Source of the DNA: Buchnera aphidicola (Cinara strobi)
GTDB lineage: Bacteria > Pseudomonadota > Gammaproteobacteria > Enterobacterales > Enterobacteriaceae
Length of the DNA: 64,000 nucleotides
Direction: 5' to 3'
NCBI RefSeq assembly: GCF_900560745.1
Contig: NZ_LR025085.1
Coordinates: 248,001-312,000 of the forward strand
Under the pieces are notes generated by a model that worked only from the letters and a program-made list of their open reading frames with translations, was not told the origin of the DNA and searched no databases. Position numbers and translations under genes: made by a program. Within the stretch, counting starts at the first letter, position 1; each line of letters starts with the position of its first letter. Below, piece after piece: positions 29,426 to 39,592 of the stretch.

Positions 29426-30439
29426 ATGCAAACATTATATCAAAAAAATTGTTTACGGTTATTTAATTTCAACCATAAAGAAATTCAATATTTAATTAAA
29501 TTATCAAAATTTTTCAAACAAATGAAAAATTGTAAATCCGAAAAAAAATATCTAAAGGGGAAAAATATAGTATTAATTTTTGAAAAACCGTCAACAAGAA
29601 CTCGATGTTCATTTGAAATAGCTGCACATGATCAAGGAGCAAAAACTACTTATTTAGGACCAAACGACACACATTTAGGATATAAAGAATCTGTTCATGA
29701 TTCAGCAGCCGTTTTAGGAAAAATTTATAATGGAATATTATATAGAGGATTTTGTCAGAAAATTCTTGAAAACTTACAAAAATATTCTAATATTCCTGTA
29801 TGGAATGGATTAACAGATATATTCCATCCTACTCAAATTCTATCAGACCTATTTACAATGAGTGAAATTCATCCTAATACTCCGTTAAATAAGATTAAAT
29901 GTGCATATGTTGGTGATGCTCAAAATAATATCGCTAACTCATTGTTAGAGGCAGCGTTTATATTAAATTTAAAACTTAATATCGTAGCTCCAAAATCATG
30001 TTGGCCTAAAAAAAATATTATCTTTACAAGAACTGAAAAATTAAATACAAAAAAAAATATTTTATATACCGATGATATTAAAAAAGGAATAAAAAATGTC
30101 GATTTTATTTATACAGATGTATGGATCTCGATGGGCGAAAAAAAAATTGAGTGGAAAAAAAAAATAAAAGAATTATTCCCCTACCAGGTTAATAAGACTA
30201 TGCTTGAAATGACCAATAATCCAAATGTAAAAGTATTACATTGCTTACCAGCATTACATGATAAAAAATCTACTATAGGATTAAAGATCCATAATCAATT
30301 TAATTTAAAAAATGGATTAGAAATTACAGATGATATATTTTATTCTAATAAATCTATAATATTACAGCAATCTGAAAATAAGATGCATACACTAAAAGCC
30401 TTACTAGTATCATGTTTATCAAAAAAAAAATTTTTTTAA
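29426..30439 (+). CDS. argI: Ornithine carbamoyltransferase
   Basis: Forms citrulline from ornithine and carbamoyl phosphate in arginine synthesis, an essential amino acid pathway for the insect host. 337 residues (E. coli 334). Carbamoyl-phosphate site FEKPSTRTRCSFE (near 52-64), HPTQILSDL (near 133-141) and the catalytic cysteine motif LHCLPALHD (near 272-280) are intact. A GAGG ribosome-binding site precedes the ATG (tagaggattca). pyrB and pyrI, which follow argI in relatives, are absent; ridA starts ~100 bases downstream. Confidence 0.97.
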   Translation: MQTLYQKNCLRLFNFNHKEIQYLIKLSKFFKQMKNCKSEKKYLKGKNIVLIFEKPSTRTRCSFEIAAHDQGAKTTYLGPNDTHLGYKESVHDSAAVLGKIYNGILYRGFCQKILENLQKYSNIPVWNGLTDIFHPTQILSDLFTMSEIHPNTPLNKIKCAYVGDAQNNIANSLLEAAFILNLKLNIVAPKSCWPKKNIIFTRTEKLNTKKNILYTDDIKKGIKNVDFIYTDVWISMGEKKIEWKKKIKELFPYQVNKTMLEMTNNPNVKVLHCLPALHDKKSTIGLKIHNQFNLKNGLEITDDIFYSNKSIILQQSENKMHTLKALLVSCLSKKKFF

Positions 30440-30542
30440 AACTAAAAAAAATACATTCTAATTATTTCAATAATTTATTAAAAATAAGAATATTTAATAT
30501 ACAAAAAATTATAAATATTCAAAAAAAAGGAAAATATATCTT

Positions 30543-30929
30543 ATGTTTAAAAAAAAAAATACTGTCAGAAAATTATTTGGACCATATTCCCCGATTATAA
30601 AAACAGATAATTTATTTTTTCTTTCTGGACAAATTCCAGTAAATGCAACAACAGGTATAATACCACAAGGCGTTAATGAACAAACTACATTGATATTAGA
30701 AAATATTTATATTTTATTAAAAAAAAACAAACTAAAATTAAAAAATATTGTCAAAATAACTATTTTTACTACTAAAATGGATAAATTAAATGAAATTAAT
30801 TTATCCTATAAAAAATTTTTTAAAAAAAATAATATCAGGTATCCAGCAAGATCTTGCATCGGTGTATCACAATTACCAAAAAACGTAGCAATTGAAATAG
30901 AAGCAGTAGCATCACTATCTGTCGAATAA
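30543..30929 (+). CDS. ridA: RidA family reactive intermediate/imine deaminase
   Basis: Hydrolyses reactive enamine/imine intermediates released by PLP enzymes such as threonine dehydratase. 128 residues, matching the RidA/YjgF family. Motifs GPYSPIIK, FLSGQIPVN and PARSCIGVSQLP, with the substrate-binding arginine of ARSC, are intact, as is the C-terminal EIEAVA. An AAGGA ribosome-binding site (aaaaggaaaat) lies upstream. An overlapping ORF at 30412-30600 has no homology. Convergent with deaD, with a hairpin between. Confidence 0.94.
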   Translation: MFKKKNTVRKLFGPYSPIIKTDNLFFLSGQIPVNATTGIIPQGVNEQTTLILENIYILLKKNKLKLKNIVKITIFTTKMDKLNEINLSYKKFFKKNNIRYPARSCIGVSQLPKNVAIEIEAVASLSVE

Positions 30930-30937
30930 AATATTTA

Positions 30938-30956
30938 TATGCCACTCAGTGGCATA
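30938..30956. terminator. Bidirectional terminator hairpin ridA/deaD
   Basis: TATGCCAC and GTGGCATA pair perfectly around the loop TCA, one of the few G/C-rich stems in the region, placed exactly between two convergent genes. The minus-strand side is followed by a T-rich stretch (taaatattttat), the plus-strand side is not. Confidence 0.65.
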
Positions 30957-30988
30957 AAGTTACAAAACTTCTTAATCATAAGGTAATA

Positions 30989-32743
30989 TTAAATTTTATT
31001 TTTTTTATAATTATTTCTCTTCAAATGTGTTTTGTAAATTCTATTTTCAAATGATAGTTTATTATCTGTAAATAATTTAATATTAATAGGTTTGTTTAAG
31101 ATGCGGGTACGTAATAAACGAATTAATATACGTTTCGAATGATTTTTTGGTAATTCTACAGTAGAATAATGAGGAAATAATCTAATATTTCCAATTAATC
31201 GACTACTGATATCACCCTCATTAGCAATTGCACCAACAATATGTCGAACTTCTACACCATCATTTCGACCAACATCTATACGAAAAACTAAAATATTTTC
31301 TATTTTTTTTCGATCATCATTATTACGTCCACGACGTATAAAAGAATTTTTCTTATAGGTGTATTTTTTTTTGCAATTAATTGAATATAAATTATTTCTT
31401 TTAAAAGATAATGATGGATATCTTTTGTCAGGACGAATAATTAATGGTCGTTCTCCTTGAGCTAATTTTAATAAAGCTGCTGAGAGATTCTCAAAGTTTG
31501 AATTATCATTCAAATTTAATTTATTTAATAATAACTTATATTCATTTAAGTCCGGACTATTTAAGTTTTTCTGAACTTTTTCTGAAAAATTCTTTAATCT
31601 ACGTTCCATTAATAACTCTGATTTTGGTAACTCAATTTCTACGATAGATTGTTTAATAGTTCTTTCAATATTTTGCAATAACCTACGCTCACGGTATTCA
31701 ACAAACAATAAAGCACGACCAGTTCTCCCAGCTCTCCCCGTTCTACCAATACGATGAACATAAGATTCAGCGTCCATAGGAATATCATAATTAATTACAA
31801 GACTAATTCGATCTACATCTAACCCCCGAGCAGCAACATCGGTAGCAATTAAAATATCTAATCTTCCGTTTTTTAATCGATCTAAAGTTTGTTCACGCAA
31901 TAATTGATTCATATCACCATTTAAAGCCGCGCTGTTATAACCATTTTTTTCTAAAGCTTCTGAAACTTCTAAAGTTGCACTTTTTGTTCTAACAAAAATA
32001 ATTGTTGCAGAAAAATCCTCTACTTCCAAAAATCTAATTAAAGCATCAGTTTTTTTACCGCGAACTATCCAATAACTTTGCTGTATATCAGGTTTTGTCA
32101 TTCCTGTAGACTGTATTTTTATCTCCTTTGGAGCTAGCATAAATTGCCTAGATATTCGTAAAATAGCATTTGGCATAGTAGCTGAAAATAATGCTGTTTG
32201 ATGTTTTTTGGGGATTTTTGACATAATATTTTCTACATCTTCTATAAAACCCATTCGTAACATTTCATCAGCTTCATCTAATACTAAACTACGTAAATTC
32301 ATTAAGCTAAGAGTCCCTCTTTTTAAGTGATCCAATAAACGACCCGGGGTTCCTACAATAATCTGAGGACCTCTCCTTAAAGATTGTAACTGAATTTCAT
32401 ACCGTTGACCTCCATAAATAGCTAATACAGTTATTCCGATTAGATATTTAGAAAAATCAGAAAATGCTCTGGCTACCTGAACAGCTAATTCTCGAGTAGG
32501 AGCAAGAACAAGAATTTGAGGAGACCGCAATGCAATATTAATATTATTTAATAAAGGCAATGCAAAAGCAGCAGTTTTTCCGCTACCTGTTTGAGCCATT
32601 CCTAATACATCTTGTCCTAATAATAAAGATGGAATACAAGCAGATTGTATAGGAGAAGGTTTAATATATCCTAACTCTTTCAAAGATTGAAGTAAAAAAG
32701 AATTAAGTCCAAAAACGGAAAAAGAATTATGAATTTGAGTCAT
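30989..32743 (-). CDS. deaD: ATP-dependent RNA helicase DeaD (CsdA)
   Basis: DEAD-box helicase acting in ribosome assembly and mRNA decay, notably in the cold. Motifs in order: Q motif with GYIKPSPIQ, Walker [15 protein letters not shown] in [11 protein letters not shown], and [12 protein letters not shown] DbpA-like RNA-binding domain follows ([24 protein letters not shown]). I start at MTQIHNSF because family members begin there and AGAGG lies upstream. The frame continues to an ATG at 32797, and those 18 extra codons include VDWP, also found before the E. coli start (see findings). The Arg/Gly-rich tail of E. coli DeaD is shortened. nlpI, between pnp and deaD in E. coli, is lost. Confidence 0.95.
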   Translation of the reverse strand: MTQIHNSFSVFGLNSFLLQSLKELGYIKPSPIQSACIPSLLLGQDVLGMAQTGSGKTAAFALPLLNNINIALRSPQILVLAPTRELAVQVARAFSDFSKYLIGITVLAIYGGQRYEIQLQSLRRGPQIIVGTPGRLLDHLKRGTLSLMNLRSLVLDEADEMLRMGFIEDVENIMSKIPKKHQTALFSATMPNAILRISRQFMLAPKEIKIQSTGMTKPDIQQSYWIVRGKKTDALIRFLEVEDFSATIIFVRTKSATLEVSEALEKNGYNSAALNGDMNQLLREQTLDRLKNGRLDILIATDVAARGLDVDRISLVINYDIPMDAESYVHRIGRTGRAGRTGRALLFVEYRERRLLQNIERTIKQSIVEIELPKSELLMERRLKNFSEKVQKNLNSPDLNEYKLLLNKLNLNDNSNFENLSAALLKLAQGERPLIIRPDKRYPSLSFKRNNLYSINCKKKYTYKKNSFIRRGRNNDDRKKIENILVFRIDVGRNDGVEVRHIVGAIANEGDISSRLIGNIRLFPHYSTVELPKNHSKRILIRLLRTRILNKPINIKLFTDNKLSFENRIYKTHLKRNNYKKNKI

Positions 32744-33024
32744 GTAGAGTATGAGCCTCTTATTTTTCAAAAATGGCCAGTCTACCACACAACCCATGAT
32801 GAAAATTTTTTATCTATTTTCATTAAAGAGTATAAACCGGCTAAATTAGATTTATATAAATTTTCTTTAAAAAAAAACAAAATAAATTATTTTAATAAAA
32901 ACAGTTTATATTAAAATAATTAATATCTTAAAATTAATGAATAAAATTTTATTATACAATAAAAAATCTAAATAAGATAGTATCTTCCAATCATAAATAT
33001 TCGTATAAAAATATATTTATATTA

Positions 33025-35121
33025 TTATTTTTTTGATACTCTTATATCTTTCATACTTAAACGAATTCGTCCTTGTCGATCTACTTCTAAAACTTTTACA
33101 TAAATAGTTTGATCAATTTTTAAATGATCAATAACTTTATCTACTCTTTTATGTGAAATTTGAGAAATATGTATTAATCCTTCTTTACCCCATCCTATAG
33201 AGACAAAAGCTCCAAAGTCTAAGATACGTGTTACTTTTCCTAAATAAATTTTTCCAATTTTAATATCTTCAGTAATTTCCTTAATTCTACGCATTGCATG
33301 TTTAGCTTTTTCACCAACTATAGCTGAAATTTTTACCACCCCATCATCTTTAATTTCAATTACAGTTCCTGTTTCTTCAGTTAATGTACGGATAATAGAA
33401 CCACCTTTTCCAATTACATCTTTTATTTTTTCAGGATTAATTTTCATAGTATAGATTCTAGGAGCAAACTTAGATATGTCACTTCTAGGAATTTGTAATG
33501 TAGTTTCCATAATATCTAAAATCTTTAATCTTGCAGATTTTGCTTGATATAACGCTGATTTAATAATATCACTAGTGATACCAGAAATCTTAATGTCCAT
33601 TTGTAAAGCTGTAATGCCGACCCTACTTCCTGCAACTTTAAAATCCATATCGCCTAAATGATCCTCATCTCCTAAAATATCTGACAAAATTACATATGTA
33701 TCATGTTCTTTAATTAAACCCATAGCAATCCCTGCAATTGCCGATTTAATTGGAACACCTGCATCCATTAATGCTAAAGATGCACCGCATACAGAAGCCA
33801 TAGAAGAAGAACCATTAGATTCTGTTATCTCTGAAACTAAACGAATTGTATATGGGAAATCTTCGATTTTTGGCATAACAGCTAAAAAACTACGCTTAGC
33901 TAATTTTCCATGACCAATTTCTCTTCGTTTAGGGGATCCTACAATTCCAATTTCTCCTACAGAGTATGGAGGAAAATTATAATGAAATAAAAAATTATCA
34001 GTTCTATCTCCTAGCAAATCATCTAAATTTTGTGCATCTCGCGATGTACCTAAAGTAGCTGACACAAGTGCTTGAGTTTCTCCTCGCGTAAACAAAGCTG
34101 AACCATGTACGCGCGGCAAAACTCCAGTCCGAACATCAATGGGTCTAATAGAATAATTTGATCGACCATCAATTCTTGCCTTACCTTGTAAAATACGACT
34201 TCTAACAATACTACGCTCTATGTAACAAATAATCTCTTCAACAGCAGAACTGTTTATATTATTATTATCATTTAGTAATTCTGAAAGAGTTTTTTGTTTA
34301 ATATCGTAAAGTTTAATCAATCTTTCCTTTTTAGATAAAATATAATATGCTTTCTCAATATCTTTTCTAATCTTATCGGATACTAATTCATATAACTGTA
34401 AATCTGGTTGATATACATTAGAATAAATATTGGGAAGTTTATTTGCTTTTTTAGCAAATAAAAAAATATTCTCAATTAACGATTTTTGACTTTCGTGTCC
34501 AAATAAAATAGCATTCAGAATATTTTCTTCTGATAATATATTAGCTTCAGCCTCTACCATAAAAATATTATCTTTTGTTCCTGAAACAACTAAATCTAAA
34601 GAACTATTTTTCATAATTTCTGTAGAAGGATTTAAAACATACTGATTTTCTAATAATCCAACACGAGCTGCTCCTATTGGACCTAAAAACGGTAATCCTG
34701 ATAAAGATAAAGCAGCTGACGCGCCAACAATAGAAATAATGTCTGGATTAATTTGAGGATTCACAGAAATAACAGTTGCGATAATTTGAACTTCATTTAA
34801 AAAATCTTTAGAAAATAAAGGACGTATCGGTCTATCAATTAATCGAGAAACTAAAATTTCATTTTCACTAGGCCGTCCTTCGCGACGAAAAAACCCCCCG
34901 GGTATTCGTCCAGCTGCATAAGTTCGTTCTTGATAATTTACAACTAAAGGGAAAAATTTTTGTCCGGCTTGAACTGATTCATCACTAACAATAGTGACTA
35001 ATACTGTAGTATCATCCATTTTTGCTAACACTGAAGCAGTAGCTTGTCGAGCAATCACCCCCGTTTCTAAAATAATAGAATGTTGACCATACTTAAATTT
35101 ATGTATAATTGGTTTTAACAA
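33025..35121 (-). CDS. pnp: Polyribonucleotide nucleotidyltransferase (PNPase)
   Basis: Phosphorolytic 3'-5' exoribonuclease of mRNA decay. 698 residues (E. coli 711), with two RNase PH-like domains, the second bearing [22 protein letters not shown] domain ([16 protein letters not shown]) and S1 domain ([20 protein letters not shown]) end the protein. The start codon is TTG behind AAGGATATGAATT; I recall that E. coli pnp also starts with TTG and is autoregulated through its leader. The acidic C-terminal tail is trimmed. It follows rpsO as in E. coli. With no rne at its usual place, PNPase and DeaD may carry much of RNA turnover. Confidence 0.97.
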   Translation of the reverse strand: MLKPIIHKFKYGQHSIILETGVIARQATASVLAKMDDTTVLVTIVSDESVQAGQKFFPLVVNYQERTYAAGRIPGGFFRREGRPSENEILVSRLIDRPIRPLFSKDFLNEVQIIATVISVNPQINPDIISIVGASAALSLSGLPFLGPIGAARVGLLENQYVLNPSTEIMKNSSLDLVVSGTKDNIFMVEAEANILSEENILNAILFGHESQKSLIENIFLFAKKANKLPNIYSNVYQPDLQLYELVSDKIRKDIEKAYYILSKKERLIKLYDIKQKTLSELLNDNNNINSSAVEEIICYIERSIVRSRILQGKARIDGRSNYSIRPIDVRTGVLPRVHGSALFTRGETQALVSATLGTSRDAQNLDDLLGDRTDNFLFHYNFPPYSVGEIGIVGSPKRREIGHGKLAKRSFLAVMPKIEDFPYTIRLVSEITESNGSSSMASVCGASLALMDAGVPIKSAIAGIAMGLIKEHDTYVILSDILGDEDHLGDMDFKVAGSRVGITALQMDIKISGITSDIIKSALYQAKSARLKILDIMETTLQIPRSDISKFAPRIYTMKINPEKIKDVIGKGGSIIRTLTEETGTVIEIKDDGVVKISAIVGEKAKHAMRRIKEITEDIKIGKIYLGKVTRILDFGAFVSIGWGKEGLIHISQISHKRVDKVIDHLKIDQTIYVKVLEVDRQGRIRLSMKDIRVSKK

Positions 35122-35238
35122 AATTCATATCCTTAAAAGAAATAAAAAATTTTTAAAAAATATTTACATTTTATGACATTATCATCTAATAAAAAATTTT
35201 TATAAAAATATTTTTTATATTTATAAAAATAAATATTA

Positions 35239-35265
35239 AGAAAAGAGCTGACATAGCTCTTTTCT
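35239..35265 (-). terminator. Hairpin between rpsO and pnp (partial terminator / processing site)
   Basis: AGAAAAGAGCT and AGCTCTTTTCT pair over 11 bases around a 5-base loop; on the transcribed strand it is followed by taatatttattttt. The E. coli rpsO-pnp interval also has an attenuating terminator with a similar stem and an RNase III hairpin, so this probably tunes pnp expression relative to rpsO. Confidence 0.65.
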
Positions 35266-35331
35266 GGATAAAAAGTATCACATTTAATTATTAAATAAAA
35301 TTTTTATTATAAAATAATTATTTATATTCAC

Positions 35332-35601
35332 TTAATGGCGTAAACCTAACTCATGAATTAATAAAAGATATTTTTTATATTTCCTTGATTTCATGTAATC
35401 TAATAATTTTCTACGACGAGAAACCATACTTAATAAACCCTTTCGCCCGCAGTGATCTTCTTTATGTTCAGAAAAATGTTTTTGTAAATAATTTATTTTT
35501 CTAGTTAATAAAGCAATTTGTACTGATGAATACCCACTATTTTTAAAATTTTTTCCATATTTTAAAATTAACTCTCGTACTACTATATCGCTTTTTAACA
35601 T
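35332..35601 (-). CDS. rpsO: 30S ribosomal protein S15
   Basis: Primary-binding protein of the 16S rRNA central domain. 89 residues, the standard length, with TGSxxVQIALLTxRI-type sequence (SGYSSVQIALLTRKINYLQKHF) and HxxDHCGRKGLLSMVSRRRKLLDYM near 45-70. Part of the nusA-infB-rbfA-truB-rpsO-pnp cluster; 59 bases after truB. Confidence 0.98.
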   Translation of the reverse strand: MLKSDIVVRELILKYGKNFKNSGYSSVQIALLTRKINYLQKHFSEHKEDHCGRKGLLSMVSRRRKLLDYMKSRKYKKYLLLIHELGLRH

Positions 35602-35660
35602 TAATCATACTCCACGCATATATTTTATTAAAAATAAACTTTTAAAATAGTTAATAAAAT

Positions 35661-36596
35661 TCAACTCAATAAAATGCACTCCGGAGTCAATAATCCTAAA
35701 GCACTAAGTCGTCCAATTCCTAAAAATATATTTTTTTTACCTGTAGTTACTTGTACTAAACCAATTTTAAAACAATTTACTAGATAGATACATAATTTTT
35801 TTTTAAAATTATCAGCATCTTGACTCGTTAATTTCACTATTGGATATTCTAAAAAAAAAGAACTAATAGGTAATAAAAAAGTACTCAACATATTAAAAAG
35901 ATAAAATCTATGCGTTTGGTTAATATTTTGATTTTCAATAAAATATAACTTAGTTAAATTAATTAATTGAGATGAAACATATAAACCAACCTGCAAACGA
36001 CATAAGTAAATAACATGAGCTCCACATTTTAATTTTTTTCCAACATCGTCTACTAAACTTCGAATATATGTTCCTTTAGAACATACAATTGTAAATTCTA
36101 AAAAATTATCAATTAATTGAATAAAATTTAACTGATAAATAATTAAATTCCTATTTTTTCTAGGAACAGATATACCTAAACGAGCATATTTATATAAAGG
36201 AATTCCTTTATATTTTAAAGCTGAAAACATTGGCGGAGTTTGTTTTATTTCTCCAACAAAAGTCTTTAAGATTTTTTTAACATTATGAATATTTAAACAC
36301 ACTGATCGCTTCTTTAATATCTCTCCAGATAAATCTCCAGTTACAGTAGTTTCCCCTAATTTAACAATTACATGATATTTTTTTATTGAATTAGTTAAAT
36401 ATCTAGAAAATTTTGTTGCATTTCCAAATAAAATTGGTAACATACCTGTAGCTAAGGGGTCTAGAGATCCTGTATAACCTACTTTTTTAGCAAAAAAAAT
36501 TCTCTTAACCTGTTGCAAAGCGCAGTTAGATGTTATACCTTTTGGTTTATCTAATAATAATATTCCATTAAAATTAAAATATTTAACATAATCCAT
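35661..36596 (-). CDS. truB: tRNA pseudouridine(55) synthase TruB
   Basis: Makes pseudouridine-55 in the T loop of tRNAs. 311 residues (E. coli 314). Signature GILLLDKPKGITSN (11-24) and catalytic aspartate in YTGSLDPLATGMLPI (near 41-55). KGTYIRSLVDDVGKKL and the C-terminal PUA-like region (IGRLSALGLLTPE) are preserved. The T loops of the nine tRNAs in this window keep the substrate sequence TTC. Confidence 0.97.
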   Translation of the reverse strand: MDYVKYFNFNGILLLDKPKGITSNCALQQVKRIFFAKKVGYTGSLDPLATGMLPILFGNATKFSRYLTNSIKKYHVIVKLGETTVTGDLSGEILKKRSVCLNIHNVKKILKTFVGEIKQTPPMFSALKYKGIPLYKYARLGISVPRKNRNLIIYQLNFIQLIDNFLEFTIVCSKGTYIRSLVDDVGKKLKCGAHVIYLCRLQVGLYVSSQLINLTKLYFIENQNINQTHRFYLFNMLSTFLLPISSFFLEYPIVKLTSQDADNFKKKLCIYLVNCFKIGLVQVTTGKKNIFLGIGRLSALGLLTPECILLS

Positions 36597-36632
36597 TTAT
36601 TAATCCCAAAAAAAATATATTTAAATAATTAA

Positions 36633-36992
36633 TTAACTTGGCATATTTTTGTCAATCAATTTAGAAATAAAAATTCCATTTAAAAAAGATACGTCATGAA
36701 TAAAAAATAACTTCGGAACAATTCGTAAATATATATTCTTGTTCAAGATAGAACGAATATAGCTAGAAGAACGTTGAAGAACGAATAACATAAGTTTAAT
36801 TTTTTTCTTATTTTTTTCCTTTAAAAAAGTAACAAATATTTTTGCATAACTTAAATCTAAAGATAACTTTACTTCTGAGATTGTTATAAATTCATTCAAT
36901 CGAGGATCTTTTAAACGTTGTTGAATAATAATAGCAATTTCTTTATGTAAATTCCGTTCTAGTTTTACTGCTCGATGACAACCCTTTAACAT
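36633..36992 (-). CDS. rbfA: Ribosome-binding factor A
   Basis: KH-fold factor for maturation of 16S rRNA 5' end and late 30S assembly. 119 residues (E. coli 133; the C-terminal tail is shorter). Motifs: RNLHKEIAIIIQQRLKDPRLNEFITISEVKLSLDL is the family N-terminal half, and KIFVTFL follows. The conserved alanine/serine interhelical kink region is diverged. Operon position between infB and truB as in E. coli. Confidence 0.94.
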   Translation of the reverse strand: MLKGCHRAVKLERNLHKEIAIIIQQRLKDPRLNEFITISEVKLSLDLSYAKIFVTFLKEKNKKKIKLMLFVLQRSSSYIRSILNKNIYLRIVPKLFFIHDVSFLNGIFISKLIDKNMPS

Positions 36993-37075
36993 TATATTTC
37001 CTATTAATAATGAATATACTTCTCATTTTAAGGACATGTAAAAATTTTTAAAGTTTAATTTAATATCTTAATTAA

Positions 37076-39271
37076 CTATTTGAATATTTGAAATAATTCA
37101 ATGATATCCCCGGTACGAACATCGGTGTAATTTTTTACACCTATTCCACATTCTATTCCATTTCGAACTTCTGTTACATCTTCTTTAAAACGACGTAATG
37201 ATTCTAATTCACCTTCATAGATTACAATATTATTTCTTAAAACTCGTATGGGGCAAGTTTTTTTAATAACACCTTCAATTACCATACAACCAGCAATTAA
37301 TCCAAATTTTGGTGATTTAAAAACATCTCTAACTTCCGCTAAACCTATAATTTTATGATTATTTACCGGAACAACTAAACCAGATACTAATGATTTGACA
37401 TCATTAATTAAATCATATATTATTGAATAATAACGGATATCTAAATTCTCCTCCTCTATAATCTTTTTTGAAGAAGAATTAGCTCGAACATTAAATCCTA
37501 TAAGAACTGATGAAGTAGTGATACTTAAAGATGCATCAGTTTCTGTAATTGCCCCAACTCCAGATATAACAACATGAACTTTAATATCTTGATTCGATAT
37601 TAATCGCAATGCATCTAATATTGCTTCTAAGGAACCTTGAACATCAGCTTTCAAAATAATGTTTAATTCTGATGTTTTTTTTGATTCTAAATGAGTAAAT
37701 AAATCATCTATGTGAACTCTTTTATGAGATAAAAGTCGAATTTCTCTAAATTTTTTCTTTCGATATAACGATACCTCCTTAGCTTGTTTTTCACTTCGAA
37801 CTACTTTTAATAAGTCACCTGCCTTCGGGACTCCAGACAAACCAAAGATTTCTACCGGAATTGAAGGTTCAACAAAAAAAATATTTTTCTGGAATTCATC
37901 TTTCAGTAATTTAATTTTTCCATACTCTAATCCGCAGATAACAACATCATTAACACGCAATGTTCCCTGATATATTAATACAGAAGCTACTGGGCCACGT
38001 TTAGAATCTAAAAAAGATTCAATTACTACCCCCGAAGCCATACGATTATAAACAGATTTTAATTCTAAAATTTCTGACTGTAATAAAATAGAAGATAGTA
38101 AATTATCAATTCCGTAACCTGTTTTTGCTGAAACTGATACAAAAATATTTTCTCCTCCAAAATTTTCAGAAATAATTGAATATTTTAATAATTCTTTTTG
38201 AATTTTATTTGTGTTAGCATCTGTTTTATCAATTTTATTAATAGCAACAATAATAGGAACTTTTGCATTTTGAGCATGTTTAATTGCCTCAATGGTTTGA
38301 GGCATAATTCCATCATCTGCAGCAATTACCAAAACAACAATATCTGTTATTCGTGTTCCACGGGCTCTCATAGAAGTAAAGGCTGCATGCCCCGGTGTAT
38401 CTAAAAAAGTAACAACACCTTGCGATGTTCTTACATGATATGCCCCAATATGCTGTGTAATACCTCCTTTCTCTCGATCTACTGTTTTAGTAGATCTAAT
38501 ATAATCTAATAAAGATGTTTTTCCGTGATCTACATGACCCATCATGGTAACTATTGGAGGACGTATTTTTTCTATTGAATCACCTAAATCACGATCTTTC
38601 ATCATAGAAATTTCTAATTCATCATCTCTGCATATCGATACTTGATGACCCATTTCTTCAGCTACTAATTGAGCTGTATCTTGATCTAAAATCTGATTTT
38701 TAGTTACAGAAACACCTAGAAGTAGTAATTCTTTTATAACCTTTGAGCTTTTAACGGCCATTTTATTAGATAAATCTGAAACAGAAATCTTATTTCGTAT
38801 AATAATTGGTTTGCTAAAAGCCTTTAAAGGTTTATGAAATTTCTGTTGCAAAATAGAACTCTTTTTTTTATATTCTTTAAATTTTCTATTACTACTTCCT
38901 CCAATAAATTTATCAAATCTAGAAGATGTAAATAAATTACTTTTTTTTTTATTTTTTCGAATATTTTTAGGTAAAACTATTTTTTTTTGATTTATAGAAT
39001 TATTGTTAATCTGATAAACACTTTTATTATTTTTTATTTTTAATTTATCCTCTTTAATTAAAGAATTATCATCTATCTTCTTATTTTTTAATATATTATT
39101 TTTATTTAACAATTGATGAGAAGACTTTTTACTTTTTATTTTTTTTTCTAATAAGATGTTAATATAATCTTTATTTTTATTTGAAGAAGAAAAACGAGAA
39201 TTAAAAGATCTAAAATCTGTAGATTTTCTATTTTTCTTTACCAATACTTTTTTTTGATCTTTTTTTGACAA
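37076..39271 (-). CDS. infB: Translation initiation factor IF-2 (N-terminally shortened)
   Basis: GTPase that brings fMet-tRNA to the 30S subunit. The G domain has [17 protein letters not shown] (G1), DTPGHAAF (G3) and NKIDK (G4), followed by domain II and the C-terminal [18 protein letters not shown]. 731 residues against 890 in E. coli. The start is TTG at 39271 behind AAGGATAATAAAA, with an in-frame stop 18 bases upstream, so the IF2_N subdomain found at the E. coli N-terminus is truly absent. The first ~140 residues are a Lys/Asn/Ser-rich linker. The loss leaves a form resembling the shorter IF2 isoforms. Confidence 0.97.
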   Translation of the reverse strand: MSKKDQKKVLVKKNRKSTDFRSFNSRFSSSNKNKDYINILLEKKIKSKKSSHQLLNKNNILKNKKIDDNSLIKEDKLKIKNNKSVYQINNNSINQKKIVLPKNIRKNKKKSNLFTSSRFDKFIGGSSNRKFKEYKKKSSILQQKFHKPLKAFSKPIIIRNKISVSDLSNKMAVKSSKVIKELLLLGVSVTKNQILDQDTAQLVAEEMGHQVSICRDDELEISMMKDRDLGDSIEKIRPPIVTMMGHVDHGKTSLLDYIRSTKTVDREKGGITQHIGAYHVRTSQGVVTFLDTPGHAAFTSMRARGTRITDIVVLVIAADDGIMPQTIEAIKHAQNAKVPIIVAINKIDKTDANTNKIQKELLKYSIISENFGGENIFVSVSAKTGYGIDNLLSSILLQSEILELKSVYNRMASGVVIESFLDSKRGPVASVLIYQGTLRVNDVVICGLEYGKIKLLKDEFQKNIFFVEPSIPVEIFGLSGVPKAGDLLKVVRSEKQAKEVSLYRKKKFREIRLLSHKRVHIDDLFTHLESKKTSELNIILKADVQGSLEAILDALRLISNQDIKVHVVISGVGAITETDASLSITTSSVLIGFNVRANSSSKKIIEEENLDIRYYSIIYDLINDVKSLVSGLVVPVNNHKIIGLAEVRDVFKSPKFGLIAGCMVIEGVIKKTCPIRVLRNNIVIYEGELESLRRFKEDVTEVRNGIECGIGVKNYTDVRTGDIIELFQIFK

Positions 39272-39592
39272 TTTTATTATCCTTATTTAATGTTGTTTTT
39301 AATTACAATATTAAAAATAATCTCTTTTATTTTTACAATTTCATTAATTAAATAAAAACTAGTTATTAAATAATTTTTTGTAATTATATATAGATTTAAT
39401 TTAAAATAATAAAAATATTATTTTAAAAACAATATCGTCTAAAATAGACGTTTTATTTATAAATAAATAGTTATTACTAATAAATTTTATTTTTTTTTCT
39501 AACACATATTAAAAAAATTCTCTAAAAATTCTTTTATACTGTTTAAGATTTTAATAATGATATCTGTTATGTTTCTCATATTTTACTCTAAT
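39272..39592 (-). other. Spacer nusA/infB with a short stem-loop
   Basis: 321 bases without a gene. CGTCTA (39436-39441) and TAGACG (39445-39450) form a small stem around AAA; on the minus strand it is followed by a T-rich run. It could attenuate between nusA and infB, or be remnant sequence of the lost infB N-terminal coding region. Confidence in any function is low. Confidence 0.4.

Noticed and set aside
30412..30600. 62-codon ORF overlapping argI and ridA
   Set aside because: Low-complexity Lys/Ile-rich product with no similarity, overlapping the real ridA start; considered as a pyrI remnant but no motif supports that.
38198..38404. Cys-rich plus-strand ORF within infB
   Set aside because: Antisense reading of the conserved IF2 G domain; the cysteines come from reverse complements of G-domain codons.
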